Part shown: positions 30,101-38,293 of the stretch, in pieces
Layout: every line of letters starts with the position of its first letter
Numbering within the stretch: the stretch's first letter is position 1
Assembly: GCA_030651575.1 (NCBI GenBank)
Contig: JAUSFB010000037.1
Span: 1-64,000 of the forward strand
Source: Phaeospirillum sp.
Lineage (GTDB): Bacteria; Pseudomonadota; Alphaproteobacteria; Rhodospirillales; Magnetospirillaceae
Length of the DNA stretch: 64,000 bases
Direction: 5' to 3'
Notes under the pieces: model-generated
What the model saw: the letters and a program-made list of their open reading frames with translations, nothing else
Databases searched by the model: none
What the model was told of the DNA's origin: nothing
Position numbers and translations under genes: made by a program

Positions 30101-30793
30101 CTCCTTGGATTGTCCGGCATTGAGCTGAGAGCGAACCACCGCCAATTGCAGGGCCAGGGTCTGGGGATGCTCCGCCCCCAGGCTGACGGCGGCGGCCTTG
30201 GCAGCCCCCTGATAGACCTTGGTGGCCAGATCGAATTTGGCCTGCGACTGGTAAAGACCGGCCAGAGCCTGACTCACCTTCAGCGTCTCGGGATGGCCAT
30301 CGCCCAAGGCGGCCTGCGACAACTTGATCGCCAGTTGATAATTGGCTTCCGACGCCTCGACCTGTCCGGCAAGGTTCTGTAACGCCGCCAGATCGGTTGC
30401 GCTGATGATGGTGGCAAAGTGAGACTCGCCCAGATTGTCCCTGGCGATACCCAGCGCCTGATTGGCTTCATCGATCGCCTTGGCGAGATCGCCGCCGCCG
30501 GCCGAGGCGATCGCCTGCTGGTGGGAGCGGTTCCACAGCATGGCCGCCCGCTGCTTGGCCGCCGGAACCGCAGACGCCGCCTGCTGCTTCTCGGCCACCC
30601 AAGCCGGCAACATATCGCGCAGTTTGGAGATCTCCTGGTCAAGCCGCATCACCTCGTCGGACTTGCCGGCCTGCATGGCCTGCCTCGCCTTGACGATCTG
30701 ATCTTGGACCTGCTGCGCCGAAACGGGGGCAGCCAGCAGCCAACCGGCCAGCAATACGGAGCCAAAAGCCGTGACGGCGCGTGCTGCATTCAT
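27137..30793 (-). CDS. Secreted TPR-CHAT caspase-like protein
   Basis: A 1218-residue protein with a clear signal peptide (AVTAFGSVLLAGWLLAAPVSA, then QQ). Residues of about 90-720 are many tetratricopeptide repeats of the 42-residue type (for example HPDTIASTNNLAYLYMLKGEYERAAAMF in part). A helical spacer leads to a C-terminal CHAT domain (about 880-1218). The caspase-like dyad is present: H1048 in LHIATHGFF and C1130 in LSACETGLG. Between them lies a full EF-hand-like loop (DTDNDGVLTALE, coded at 27455-27490). The ATG at 30793 has GGGAG eight bases upstream. It is the middle gene of the cyclase/CHAT/MBL operon. Confidence 0.92.
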   Translation of the reverse strand: MNAARAVTAFGSVLLAGWLLAAPVSAQQVQDQIVKARQAMQAGKSDEVMRLDQEISKLRDMLPAWVAEKQQAASAVPAAKQRAAMLWNRSHQQAIASAGGGDLAKAIDEANQALGIARDNLGESHFATIISATDLAALQNLAGQVEASEANYQLAIKLSQAALGDGHPETLKVSQALAGLYQSQAKFDLATKVYQGAAKAAAVSLGAEHPQTLALQLAVVRSQLNAGQSKEAGSLLDVTCAASRKVYGEAHGEFSRCLAQQGAFKRQQGEYNAAAGLYDQALAIQKLALIPTDPLGLSTRVDAGAAYHRQGRLADAQAVLESAVRDAGAANDTAAQLSAKGDLADVLDDRGEYAAAEAMAKEVLEQQTVRLGAGHPNTVAALSSLASIYRKQGRLFEAEKAFQDAWDRYHKVLGDAHRSTVIAANNLGEILEKEGIYERAEPYLRAALQGGRAAFGETHPSTMTTMNNLALLYESQGVFDKAEPLYQSVITVFSKTIGPKHPDTIASTNNLAYLYMLKGEYERAAAMFKQVHESWAKSYGPKHQNTLKALNNLARAYHRMGNFKEAEPAFNQALASRRAVLGEKHLDTLRSMHDLAALYRSTKRLNEAEALLKKTLAADEAVLGPAHPYTFETLNTLAGVQEDKGDIKTAAETRKTTFVRRTEFLNRVLYVTGDNAREGYIRLHYPELAAYVAVLSKMDEAVAGKALMEVSLNRKGMLLKVASEIQQITRLSRDPELTKLTEELTEARKRLAALTLSGPTEETKDNHAEVINTLEEQINTLQGTLGRSSIRFQQSVAPIALDELVKVLPADSALVDFFIYGEEGQQKLVAAVLRKDGDTPVYGLVKYDSLSAIDNAVLKYRTEIQNEDIEIDDLLDVGQAVHKLVWLPLERVLKDRKSIYVVPDGSLNILPISALVENNRKYLIERVDLHVLTSTRDLLPSRISAAKGGYMINAGPDYNTEETVGKAVLEKARSRSAGSDVQSAVRGMSGMRGLKFDPLPGAEKEGQLIQKTVEGQGKPTIIYSKAGAQEKVLREMETPPEVLHIATHGFFLKADDTLRKRLLKLQRSSDFQFPPPGDNPLLRAGLAFAGINSNAGVLGDIDTDNDGVLTALEVLGLDLTGTRLAILSACETGLGEVHEGEGVYGLRRAFQEAGAQSVVSSLWEVSDAGTQTLMAALYKRLLAGKTPHDALREAQLEMLRNSQWSMPYIWSAFFMVGG

Positions 30794-30914
30794 CGAAGCA
30801 TCTCCCAAAAGCGGGTCACAACCCCAAGACCTGCTAAATCCCGATATGGGCGAACCACCGAAACGGCTCGCCCCCATAATCCCTCACCCCAAAGAGCACA
30901 GGACCCGTCCGGAC

Positions 30915-32978
30915 TTATTTCTCCTTATGGGTGTAGACGCCATCCCAATCGGGGCCTGGCGACTCCTCCCGGAAATGGGTGATCCGGTCCAGATAGACCT
31001 TATAAATCATGCGCTCGGGTTCCTGCGCCGCCAACATTGTAAATATGGCGGATGCCTCGTCCCACTTCTGCTTGCGAAACAGGTGCAGCGCGTCGTGATG
31101 TCGGGCGCTCCGCTCCAGGGTCTCGGCGTCGACCGAGCCCTCGAAGCCCAGCGGCTCGAACAGGCCGACCGGAGTATCCTTGCCCTTGACCCGCACGAGG
31201 TCCAGTTCCCGGCTGATCAAACCCGGTACCGCCGCCTGGGTATATTCGCTGATCATCAGGGCGACGCCGTATTGCTTGGTCAAGCTTTCGATGCGCGAGC
31301 CCAAATTGACCGCATCTCCCATGGCGGTATAGGCCATGCGGAAATCGGACCCCATATTGCCCACCGTCATGCTTCCGGTATTGAGACCGATGCCGAACTT
31401 GATGGGTTTCCATCCCCGGGCGATGAACTCCTCGCGAAGCGGCCCATCCATGGTCCTGACCATCTCCAGCGCCGCCGTGATGGCATGCTTGGCGTGATCG
31501 GGGTCGTCCAGCGGCGCCCCCCAAAACGCCATGATGGCGTCACCCATGTATTTATCGATGGTTCCCCGATGGGCCTGAATAACGTCGGTCATGCGGCTGA
31601 GGAAGACGTTCATCAGCACAGTCAGTTCCTGCGGGGTGAAGCCTTCCGAGATGGTAGTGAAACCACGGACGTCAGAAAACATCACCGTCATCTCGCGGCT
31701 TTCACCGCCCACCGTGAACGGCTGGCCGCTCTTGTTCATTTCCTCCACCAGCTCCGGTGGAATGTACTGGCCGAAAGTCTTGGCGATCTGCCGCTTCTGA
31801 TCGCGCTCGATCAGGTACTGACGGAACTCGATCAGGAAATAACTCATCATGGTCGCCAGGACCACATACGAGGTCGGCAGGACCAGCCCACCCTTGACAT
31901 AGAACAAGGTAGACAGGGCGATAAAGCCGCCACTGGTCAGCGCGACGCACAATCCGCGCAGCACCGGCCGGGTCAAGGACAGGGACAGCACCACCATGAT
32001 CATCATCACCAGCATGGCGGCGGCGGCCCCGGTCCCCGGGCCAACCGCGCGTAACGGCGCCCCTTTGAGGATGCTGCCGATGCTGTCGGCAATGATCTCG
32101 ACTCCATAGACCATGCCGACCGGCGTATCGAACCAGTCGTGAGAGACCTCGGAGGTGTCGCCAACCACGACGATCTTGTCCTTGACCCAAAATTCCAACT
32201 CGGCGCGCTCATTCTCGTCGAGCCCGGAAATATCCAGAAACTCCAAGGCGCTGATCCCGACCGACTGGCTCAGGAATCGGCTGCCGCTCGGCAGCGGCGG
32301 GAAATCGATATAAAGCAAATTCTGGTGATCGAGCGGAACCCGCCGGTTGCCCAGAACCAAGGTGTTGCCGTCAAGCCTGGGCTCGACCCCCAGGAACAGC
32401 GCAGCCGCCCGAACTGCGAATGGCCAACCGCCCCTCTCTCCCGCCATTTCGGGATAGACCTTGAGTCGCGACAAGGTGGTGACCAGCTTGCTGTTGGACT
32501 GAATATTGGTGTAGGCGCTGACCGAGGCCTTATCCAGCAAATCGGTCGGATAGTTGATCTTGACGAATTTACCGTCACGGAACTCCCCTTGCGCCACCAG
32601 CACCGTATTGCCAGCGTCGCGGAGCGCCTTGGCCAGGGCGGGGTCCTCGTTATAGGACGAGGGGAAATCCATCAACATATCGACCGCGATGACCTTGGCG
32701 CCCAGCGCCTTGAGATTGGTCACGATGGCGCCGATATCGGTGCGACGCAGCGGGAAACTTTTATATGCCTTAAAGAAAGGCTCGTCGGTATTGACCAGAA
32801 CCACGTCCGACGACGGCGCCAGCGCCTTGGCGTCGCCATAGGCCAGCCGCAGCTGATGGCGGAATGAAAGCGTCTGATCCTCCAGCAGGGCGAACCACTC
32901 AAAATGCTGGGCCGGAATGGCGATCAAGAAAAACAGAACCGTCAAAAAAATATCGTAGCGCTTTGAAGCACGGCTCAT
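30915..32978 (-). CDS. CHASE2-domain adenylate cyclase (class III)
   Basis: A 687-residue membrane protein predicted to make cAMP. An N-terminal helix (IFLTVLFFLIAIPAQ) leads into a periplasmic CHASE2 domain (about 30-330; LRRTDIGAIVTNLKALGAKVIAVDML, in part, is typical). Three membrane helices lie at about 335-415, and the catalytic domain at about 440-620. The metal aspartates are in MFSDVRGFTTIS and GDAIMAFWG. The purine-specificity pair is the lysine in TIDKYMGD and the aspartate in YTAMGDAVN, which favours ATP. The transition-state N and R are in NLGSRIE. The ATG has GAGGG nine bases upstream. A short helical tail follows. Confidence 0.93.
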   Translation of the reverse strand: MSRASKRYDIFLTVLFFLIAIPAQHFEWFALLEDQTLSFRHQLRLAYGDAKALAPSSDVVLVNTDEPFFKAYKSFPLRRTDIGAIVTNLKALGAKVIAVDMLMDFPSSYNEDPALAKALRDAGNTVLVAQGEFRDGKFVKINYPTDLLDKASVSAYTNIQSNSKLVTTLSRLKVYPEMAGERGGWPFAVRAAALFLGVEPRLDGNTLVLGNRRVPLDHQNLLYIDFPPLPSGSRFLSQSVGISALEFLDISGLDENERAELEFWVKDKIVVVGDTSEVSHDWFDTPVGMVYGVEIIADSIGSILKGAPLRAVGPGTGAAAAMLVMMIMVVLSLSLTRPVLRGLCVALTSGGFIALSTLFYVKGGLVLPTSYVVLATMMSYFLIEFRQYLIERDQKRQIAKTFGQYIPPELVEEMNKSGQPFTVGGESREMTVMFSDVRGFTTISEGFTPQELTVLMNVFLSRMTDVIQAHRGTIDKYMGDAIMAFWGAPLDDPDHAKHAITAALEMVRTMDGPLREEFIARGWKPIKFGIGLNTGSMTVGNMGSDFRMAYTAMGDAVNLGSRIESLTKQYGVALMISEYTQAAVPGLISRELDLVRVKGKDTPVGLFEPLGFEGSVDAETLERSARHHDALHLFRKQKWDEASAIFTMLAAQEPERMIYKVYLDRITHFREESPGPDWDGVYTHKEK

Positions 32979-32992
32979 ATCATGGCGCCCTC

Positions 32993-33032
32993 AAAAAGAC
33001 GACGGGCGCCCGCCTCGTGGCGAGCGCCCGTC
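32993..33032 (-). terminator. Terminator or attenuator between FecR gene and cyclase
   Basis: A nine-base perfect stem (33001-33009 with 33024-33032) contains an inner four-base stem. On the minus strand it is followed by TTTTT (complement of 32993-32997). It ends 15 bases before the cyclase ATG, so it would separate or attenuate transcription between the two genes. Confidence 0.75.
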
Positions 33033-33036
33033 AGTT

Positions 33037-33981
33037 TTAATTTGCGTTAAGCTTGTCGTTATAGAGAAGCGCTTCCTTCTGCTTCAGATCGACCAGCTTC
33101 AGCTCGTTATAGGCCCGGATCAGCAGAGGACGCATCTCGTTATCGTCCTTGTTCTCGTCGAAGTACTTCCGATAGAGATCCATGGCCGCGACGGTCACGC
33201 CCTTCTCGTCCAGCAGATTGGCGACCGAGAAATCATCCTTGGCGTTGATGGCGCGGATCTTGCCGATCGAATCGGCCAGAGCCTTGTCCTCGGCCGGCGA
33301 CAACCAGATGATGCCGCCTTCCTTATCGGCCTCGCCCACCTTGTTGCCGCCATCCATCACCGCGACGGTGAAGCTGTGCTTGCCGGGAGACAGCTCGGGC
33401 ACCTTGAAGCGAACCAGATCGCCATCGACGCCGGCGACCGTGTGGGCGGTGCCGTCGATGGTCAGCACGAAGCCGTGCTGCTTGCCAAAGGTCTGCCAGG
33501 CCAGTTCGGGATAGGACGAGCTCAGGGTGATCTGCTGCACCACCCGCAACTTGATTCCACCCTCCTTCTGCACGCCACGGCGCACCGTGGTATAGCGCTG
33601 CGCCTCGGCGAAACGGTTGCCGAGACCGGCCACCAGATCACCGGACGCCGCCTCGGGCGCCGAAAGCTTGCCGCTGACCACCTTGAGGGCGGTCCCGGCG
33701 ACTTCGATCTGGCTACCGGAGGCGATGGTCTGCGCCATGTTGGTGGCCTGATCCACCAGCTTTGCCGTGCCGTCGGAACCGGTGCGGATCATATCGCCCG
33801 CGAACAGGTACTTGTTACGGGCCACGGGCTTCCAGGTGGCCCCATCGCGGCTGTGCTCGACAGCGCCGCTCACCTGCATCAACAACGAAACCGGCGGGTC
33901 GGCGGCCAATGCGCCAAATGGCGCCTGGGTCAGCAGCAGCCCAACCGCAAAACACAAAGCAGCGAACAGTTTGGTCTTCAT
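33037..33981 (-). CDS. FecR-domain periplasmic protein
   Basis: A 314-residue exported protein. It has a signal peptide ([22 protein letters not shown]) and a FecR-type beta domain at about 28-125 ([20 protein letters not shown], then [18 protein letters not shown]). A beta-sandwich-like region covers about 150-230. The C-terminal part has a helical, TPR-like end ([17 protein letters not shown]). AAGGAGG lies two bases before one ATG (33984) and five before the next (33981), so the second is preferred. Stand-alone secreted FecR proteins are often seen beside CHASE2 cyclases. It is the first gene of the proposed signalling locus, on the same strand. Confidence 0.87.
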   Translation of the reverse strand: MKTKLFAALCFAVGLLLTQAPFGALAADPPVSLLMQVSGAVEHSRDGATWKPVARNKYLFAGDMIRTGSDGTAKLVDQATNMAQTIASGSQIEVAGTALKVVSGKLSAPEAASGDLVAGLGNRFAEAQRYTTVRRGVQKEGGIKLRVVQQITLSSSYPELAWQTFGKQHGFVLTIDGTAHTVAGVDGDLVRFKVPELSPGKHSFTVAVMDGGNKVGEADKEGGIIWLSPAEDKALADSIGKIRAINAKDDFSVANLLDEKGVTVAAMDLYRKYFDENKDDNEMRPLLIRAYNELKLVDLKQKEALLYNDKLNAN

Positions 33982-34172
33982 CATGGCCTCCTTAGCCGAT
34001 TCCGTGAATTCTAGCACAGAACTTCCGATTACATAATCAGGCAGGCACACTAGAGCCCAAAGATCGCATCAACCGCAGCCCCTCGAAAGCTCATAACCGG
34101 GCATCAATTTTGTCGCTTGTGAAACTCTACCCTGAATACACGCCCCTGTGAACCCGGCCCGCCGGGCATACA

Positions 34173-35420
34173 TCAATGGGCGGATATCATCCGAAAGCGA
34201 CGCTCGTCCTCCAGCGCGCCGTTCAGCATGCCCGGCGTCATCACCAAACAGCGTTCCTCGCCAAATTTCGCCCGCTCGGCCAGGCAAGTCTCGATGGCCC
34301 TGTGTTCGTTCAACCCCACGATTAGCCCGCGATAGGCCAAGGCGCCGCCCCGAGGTCTGGTCACCACGAACGTGGCTCCGCCGCCCAGCCGCTTGGTCAG
34401 CTCGCGATGGGCCTTGGCCAGGTCGCGGCGGACCTTGGCGAGGTCGCGCCCAAAGGCGACTTCCAACGCCCAGCCGGTCGGCACCCCGCGCCGCGCCGAC
34501 ACCAGCCCCCCCAGCCCACCGGGCCGGCCGCCGCACGCCATCGCCGACAGATCGGGGGGCGGCTCGGTCGAGTTGAGCAGGGCCGGCAGCAAGCGCCCCC
34601 CGGTCGGAGCCGCCGAGCGCAACGCCTTGTCCATGGCCGCCTGAACCGTCTCGCGCCGCTGGGCCGAACTGCCGGCTCCCATCACCACCGTGACCGCCCG
34701 CCGGTCGCCGCGATGGGCCACGGCCACCAGATTGTAGCCCGCCGGGCAGGTGAATCCGGTTTTCATCCCCTCGGCCCCGGCGAAATTGGCCAGGAATCCG
34801 TTGACGGTGGGCAAGGTCCGCCCCTTCCAATTGGTATCCCGACTGGCGAAGATCGGCTTGAAGCGTGGAAAGTCCCGCTCGATGGCCAAGGCAAGGACCG
34901 CCATGTCGCGCGGCGTGGTGATATGCCCCGCCGCCGTCATGCCGGTCGCGTTGCGAAAAGTCGTCGCGGTCATGCCCAGCCGCCGCGCCTCGGCGGTCAT
35001 GCGATCGGCGAAGGCGGCCTCCGACCCCGCCACATGCTCGGCGATGGCGACGGCGGCGTCGTTACCGGAACGCACGATCATCGCCCTCAGCGCCGCCCCC
35101 ACGGTAATGGCGTCGCCACGATGAAGGCCGAGGACCGAGCCTCCCTGGCCGGCGGCGGTCTCCGACACCTTGATGACGGCATCCAGTTGGACTTGCCCCG
35201 CCTCCACCGCGCGAAAGGCCACATAGGCGGTCATCATCTTGGTCAGGGAGGCCGGATGATGCGGCCGCCCGCCCCCCTGATCTGAAAGCACCACCCCGCT
35301 GGCCGTATCCACCGCCAGCACGGCCAGCGGCGTCTCGGCCGCCGCGGCGGTTCCATGCCAAAGCCCCCAGATCACCACAACGCAAGCCAACGGACGAAAA
35401 GGCGCGAAAATCGAATTCAT
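34173..35420 (-). CDS. D-alanyl-D-alanine carboxypeptidase (peptidase S11)
   Basis: A periplasmic low-molecular-weight penicillin-binding protein that trims peptidoglycan stem peptides. The predicted protein has 415 residues, with a signal peptide (PLACVVVIWGLWHGTAAAA). The catalytic motifs are SLTK (nucleophile serine in HHPASLTKMM), SGN (IVRSGNDAAVAIAEH) and KTG (GMKTGFTCPAGYN). The C-terminal 150 residues after the transpeptidase domain are charged and have three cysteines. They do not look like the usual PBP5 C-terminal domain with amphipathic anchor. I do not recognise that extension. Confidence 0.92.
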   Translation of the reverse strand: MNSIFAPFRPLACVVVIWGLWHGTAAAAETPLAVLAVDTASGVVLSDQGGGRPHHPASLTKMMTAYVAFRAVEAGQVQLDAVIKVSETAAGQGGSVLGLHRGDAITVGAALRAMIVRSGNDAAVAIAEHVAGSEAAFADRMTAEARRLGMTATTFRNATGMTAAGHITTPRDMAVLALAIERDFPRFKPIFASRDTNWKGRTLPTVNGFLANFAGAEGMKTGFTCPAGYNLVAVAHRGDRRAVTVVMGAGSSAQRRETVQAAMDKALRSAAPTGGRLLPALLNSTEPPPDLSAMACGGRPGGLGGLVSARRGVPTGWALEVAFGRDLAKVRRDLAKAHRELTKRLGGGATFVVTRPRGGALAYRGLIVGLNEHRAIETCLAERAKFGEERCLVMTPGMLNGALEDERRFRMISAH

Positions 35421-35595
35421 GATCCCGATCCAGAATTTCCCTTCCGAGGATTGCCCTTCGGCGAACGGCGCGCAAGGTGATAAACCCCGGCAAAAGAACG
35501 GAGAAGCACGATTGCCGAGACGTCCCCCTTCACTCTCGGGGAAAAACAGGGTTTATTAGGCGGGTGCGGGCAATGGGAACCGCCGGGGAAGCGGG

Positions 35596-37512
35596 ATGTC
35601 AACGGACGGGAACACTCAATTCACGCCCATGGAAGGCGGGGCTCTCAGCCCGCTGGCGCCTGGATTTATGCGGCGCTTCATCAGCTTGGCCGGGCCGTAT
35701 TGGAATTCCAACGACAAATGGACCGCACGGGGCCTGGTCGCCCTGCTACTGCTGCTGACCGTTGCCCAGGTGGTCATTCCGATCACCATCAATCTATGGA
35801 GCGCCCAACTGTTCGACGCCCTCGAACAGAAGTCCATGGACCGCTTTTTTGGCCTGATCGCCCAGATCGTGGTGATATTGCTCTCCAGCATGACCGTCTC
35901 GGCCACCCATCTGCGGGTAAAGCGCCGCATCCAGTTGGGATGGCGGCGCTGGCTGACCCGCCGGCTGCAAGACAACTGGATGGCCACCGGCCACCACTAC
36001 CAGTTGCTGCACATGGCCGGGGACCACGACAACCCGGACGGACGCATCGCCGAGGACATCCGCAACAGCACCGAAGCCGCCCTCGACCTCGCCCATTCCC
36101 TGGTCTATTGCGGCTTGCTGCTGGCCAGTTTCATCCAGATCCTGTGGACCCTGTCGGGTGACCTTTCCATCACCATCGGCGAGTTCGAGATTCCCGTCCC
36201 CGGCCATATGGTGTGGGTGGCGCTGATCTACGCCTCGGCCGCCTCGTCGCTGGCGCTGCTGGTGGGGCGCCCGCTGGTGCGCGCGACCGACAAGCGCCAG
36301 ACCGCTGAGGCCAATTTCCGTTTTGGTCTGGTCCGCGCCCGCGAAAACTCCGAGGGCATCGCCCTGCTGCACGGCGAGGTCGGCGAGCGCCGCCGCTTCT
36401 CCGACCTGTTCCGCGGCATCGAGGGCGCCTGGAACCGTCAGACCAGCGGCCTGACCCGACTGTTCCTGTTCACCTCGGGATATTCGGTGCTGTCGACCGC
36501 CTTTCCCGTCCTGATCGCCGCCCCGCGCTACATCGCCGGCATCACCACCCTGGGCCAGTTGATGCAGACCGCCCAGGCCTTCCAGCAGTTGTCCCAGGCC
36601 CTGTCCTGGCCGGTGGACAACATGCAGCGGGTCGCGGAGTGGCGCGCCTCGGTCGAACGGGTTCTGGCCCTGCACGACGCCCTGTTCACCCTGAAGGAAG
36701 ACACGTCGCGCCCCGACGCCCACACCATCGTGGTGCAGAAATCGACCATGCCGACGCTGTGCTTTCACGACCTCACCATCGCCAATGCCGACGGCGCCGT
36801 GGTGATCGACGGCTTCAGCGCCGAGATCGTCGCCGGCGAGCATGTTCTGATCGGCGGCGATCCCGGTGCCGCGGTCAAGTTGTTCAAGGTGGTGGCCGGC
36901 CTGTGGCCCTGGGGCAAGGGCACCGTCGGCCTGCCCTGCGACGCCACCCTGTTTTTCATGCCACAGCGCCCTTACATGCCCATCGGCACCCTGCGCGGCG
37001 TGCTGGCCTACCCGTCGGCCACCGAGTGCTTTCCCGACGACGCCCTGACCGGGGCGCTGGAGCGGGTCGGCCTCGGCCACCTGGGCGAACGTCTCGGCCT
37101 GTCCGACGCCTGGGAGCAGGTGCTGACCGCCGGCGAGCAACAACGCCTTGGCTTTGCCCGACTGCTGCTGCACCGCCCAAAATGGGTGTTTCTCCAAGAA
37201 GCCACCGACGCCCTCGACCCCGAGGGCGAGCGCCGCCTGATGCAATTGCTAAACGACGAATTCCCCACCGCCACCATCATGACAGTTGGCTTCCACGCCG
37301 ATCTGGAGCCCTACCACCAGCGCAAGCTGACCCTGACCCAGACCCCCGAGGGTATGATCCTGGTCAAGGAAAGCCGCAAGGCCTGGGAGGAACCCAAACG
37401 CTCGGTCAATTGGGGCGGACGGCTGTTCGGAACCCTGCTGCGCAGAAACGAGCGCCGCTCGCTGATCAACGGCCTGAACGGCCTGTGGAAGCGTGGAGAC
37501 TGGCGAAACTGA
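35596..37512 (+). CDS. SbmA/YddA-like ABC transporter with degenerate ATPase site
   Basis: A 638-residue fused membrane/ATPase protein of the SbmA/BacA/YddA (ABC_membrane_2, subfamily D) type. Six hydrophobic segments lie between residues 40 and 340, and the ATP-binding domain spans about 390-600. Family marks such as VVAGLWPWGKGTVG, FFMPQRPYMPIGTLR and GEQQRLGFARLLL are kept. Walker A reads GGDPGAAVK instead of GPSGSGKS/T. The Walker B aspartate is glutamine (FLQEATDALD, Q534, codon CAA at 37195-37197), and the signature is LTAGEQQR. The catalytic glutamate E535 remains. The ATPase may be inactive or only nucleotide-binding. The substrate is unknown. Confidence 0.88.
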   Translation: MSTDGNTQFTPMEGGALSPLAPGFMRRFISLAGPYWNSNDKWTARGLVALLLLLTVAQVVIPITINLWSAQLFDALEQKSMDRFFGLIAQIVVILLSSMTVSATHLRVKRRIQLGWRRWLTRRLQDNWMATGHHYQLLHMAGDHDNPDGRIAEDIRNSTEAALDLAHSLVYCGLLLASFIQILWTLSGDLSITIGEFEIPVPGHMVWVALIYASAASSLALLVGRPLVRATDKRQTAEANFRFGLVRARENSEGIALLHGEVGERRRFSDLFRGIEGAWNRQTSGLTRLFLFTSGYSVLSTAFPVLIAAPRYIAGITTLGQLMQTAQAFQQLSQALSWPVDNMQRVAEWRASVERVLALHDALFTLKEDTSRPDAHTIVVQKSTMPTLCFHDLTIANADGAVVIDGFSAEIVAGEHVLIGGDPGAAVKLFKVVAGLWPWGKGTVGLPCDATLFFMPQRPYMPIGTLRGVLAYPSATECFPDDALTGALERVGLGHLGERLGLSDAWEQVLTAGEQQRLGFARLLLHRPKWVFLQEATDALDPEGERRLMQLLNDEFPTATIMTVGFHADLEPYHQRKLTLTQTPEGMILVKESRKAWEEPKRSVNWGGRLFGTLLRRNERRSLINGLNGLWKRGDWRN

Positions 37513-37561
37513 TACGATAGGAGCCAGCCAGCTCCAATTCCAACCCCGAGGATCATGAATA

Positions 37562-38263
37562 ATGGAAGCCGCCGCATCATGGCTTGGAGAGTTCATGCCT
37601 GACATCGCCGCCTTTGTGGGCAGCGCGGCAATGATCGCCATTTACTATGTGTTTCTTGTACTGAAGGCGCGCAGCGACCCGACCTACACTATTCACGGCG
37701 TCAATCAGATTGCCCGAGGCCTTTGGGTCGCCAACGTGATGAACAACCCATCCAAGGACATCATGGCGGTTCAGACGTTGCGCAATTTCATCATGGGCGC
37801 CAGCCTCATGGGCTCGACGGCGACTCTCCTGATCATCGGAACCCTGACCCTGTCCGGGCAAGCCGAGAATATCGCGCGGAACTGGCATGTCCTGAACGCC
37901 GTGGGCTCTCATGCCGCCGAAATCTGGATCATCAAGGTGCTGGCGCTGCTGGTGGACTTTATCGTCGCGTTCTTCGCCTTCGCCATGTCGGTTCGGCTGA
38001 TCAACCATGTGGTGTTCATGCTCAACATTCCCGACCACCACATGCATCCGGAATTGGTGGTCCACAACGTCGCCCGCCGCCTCAACCGGGCCGGCAACCT
38101 GTTCGCGGTCGGGCTGCGCGCCTTCTTCTTCGCCGTGCCGCTGGTTTTTTGGCTATTCGGCCCGGCATTCCTGGTTATCGCCACGGCAGGGCTGATCATC
38201 AGCCTCTACCTCCTGGACCGTAGCCATCAATCCCCTGCTGGCCCCCTTGGTTCCCAATCATAA
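37562..38263 (+). CDS. DUF599 family membrane protein
   Basis: A 233-residue inner-membrane protein with about four hydrophobic segments (AAFVGSAAMIAIYYVFLVL, SLMGSTATLLIIGTLTLSG, VLALLVDFIVAFFAFAM and LVFWLFGPAFLVIATAGLII). The pattern with RNFIMGASLMGSTATLLIIG and a histidine-rich loop (NIPDHHMHPELV) matches DUF599, whose function is unknown. It lies 49 bases after the ABC gene on the same strand and may be co-transcribed with it. Confidence 0.85.
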   Translation: MEAAASWLGEFMPDIAAFVGSAAMIAIYYVFLVLKARSDPTYTIHGVNQIARGLWVANVMNNPSKDIMAVQTLRNFIMGASLMGSTATLLIIGTLTLSGQAENIARNWHVLNAVGSHAAEIWIIKVLALLVDFIVAFFAFAMSVRLINHVVFMLNIPDHHMHPELVVHNVARRLNRAGNLFAVGLRAFFFAVPLVFWLFGPAFLVIATAGLIISLYLLDRSHQSPAGPLGSQS

Positions 38264-38293
38264 GGATGGCGCCCAAACGGGAACCGAAGTCCC

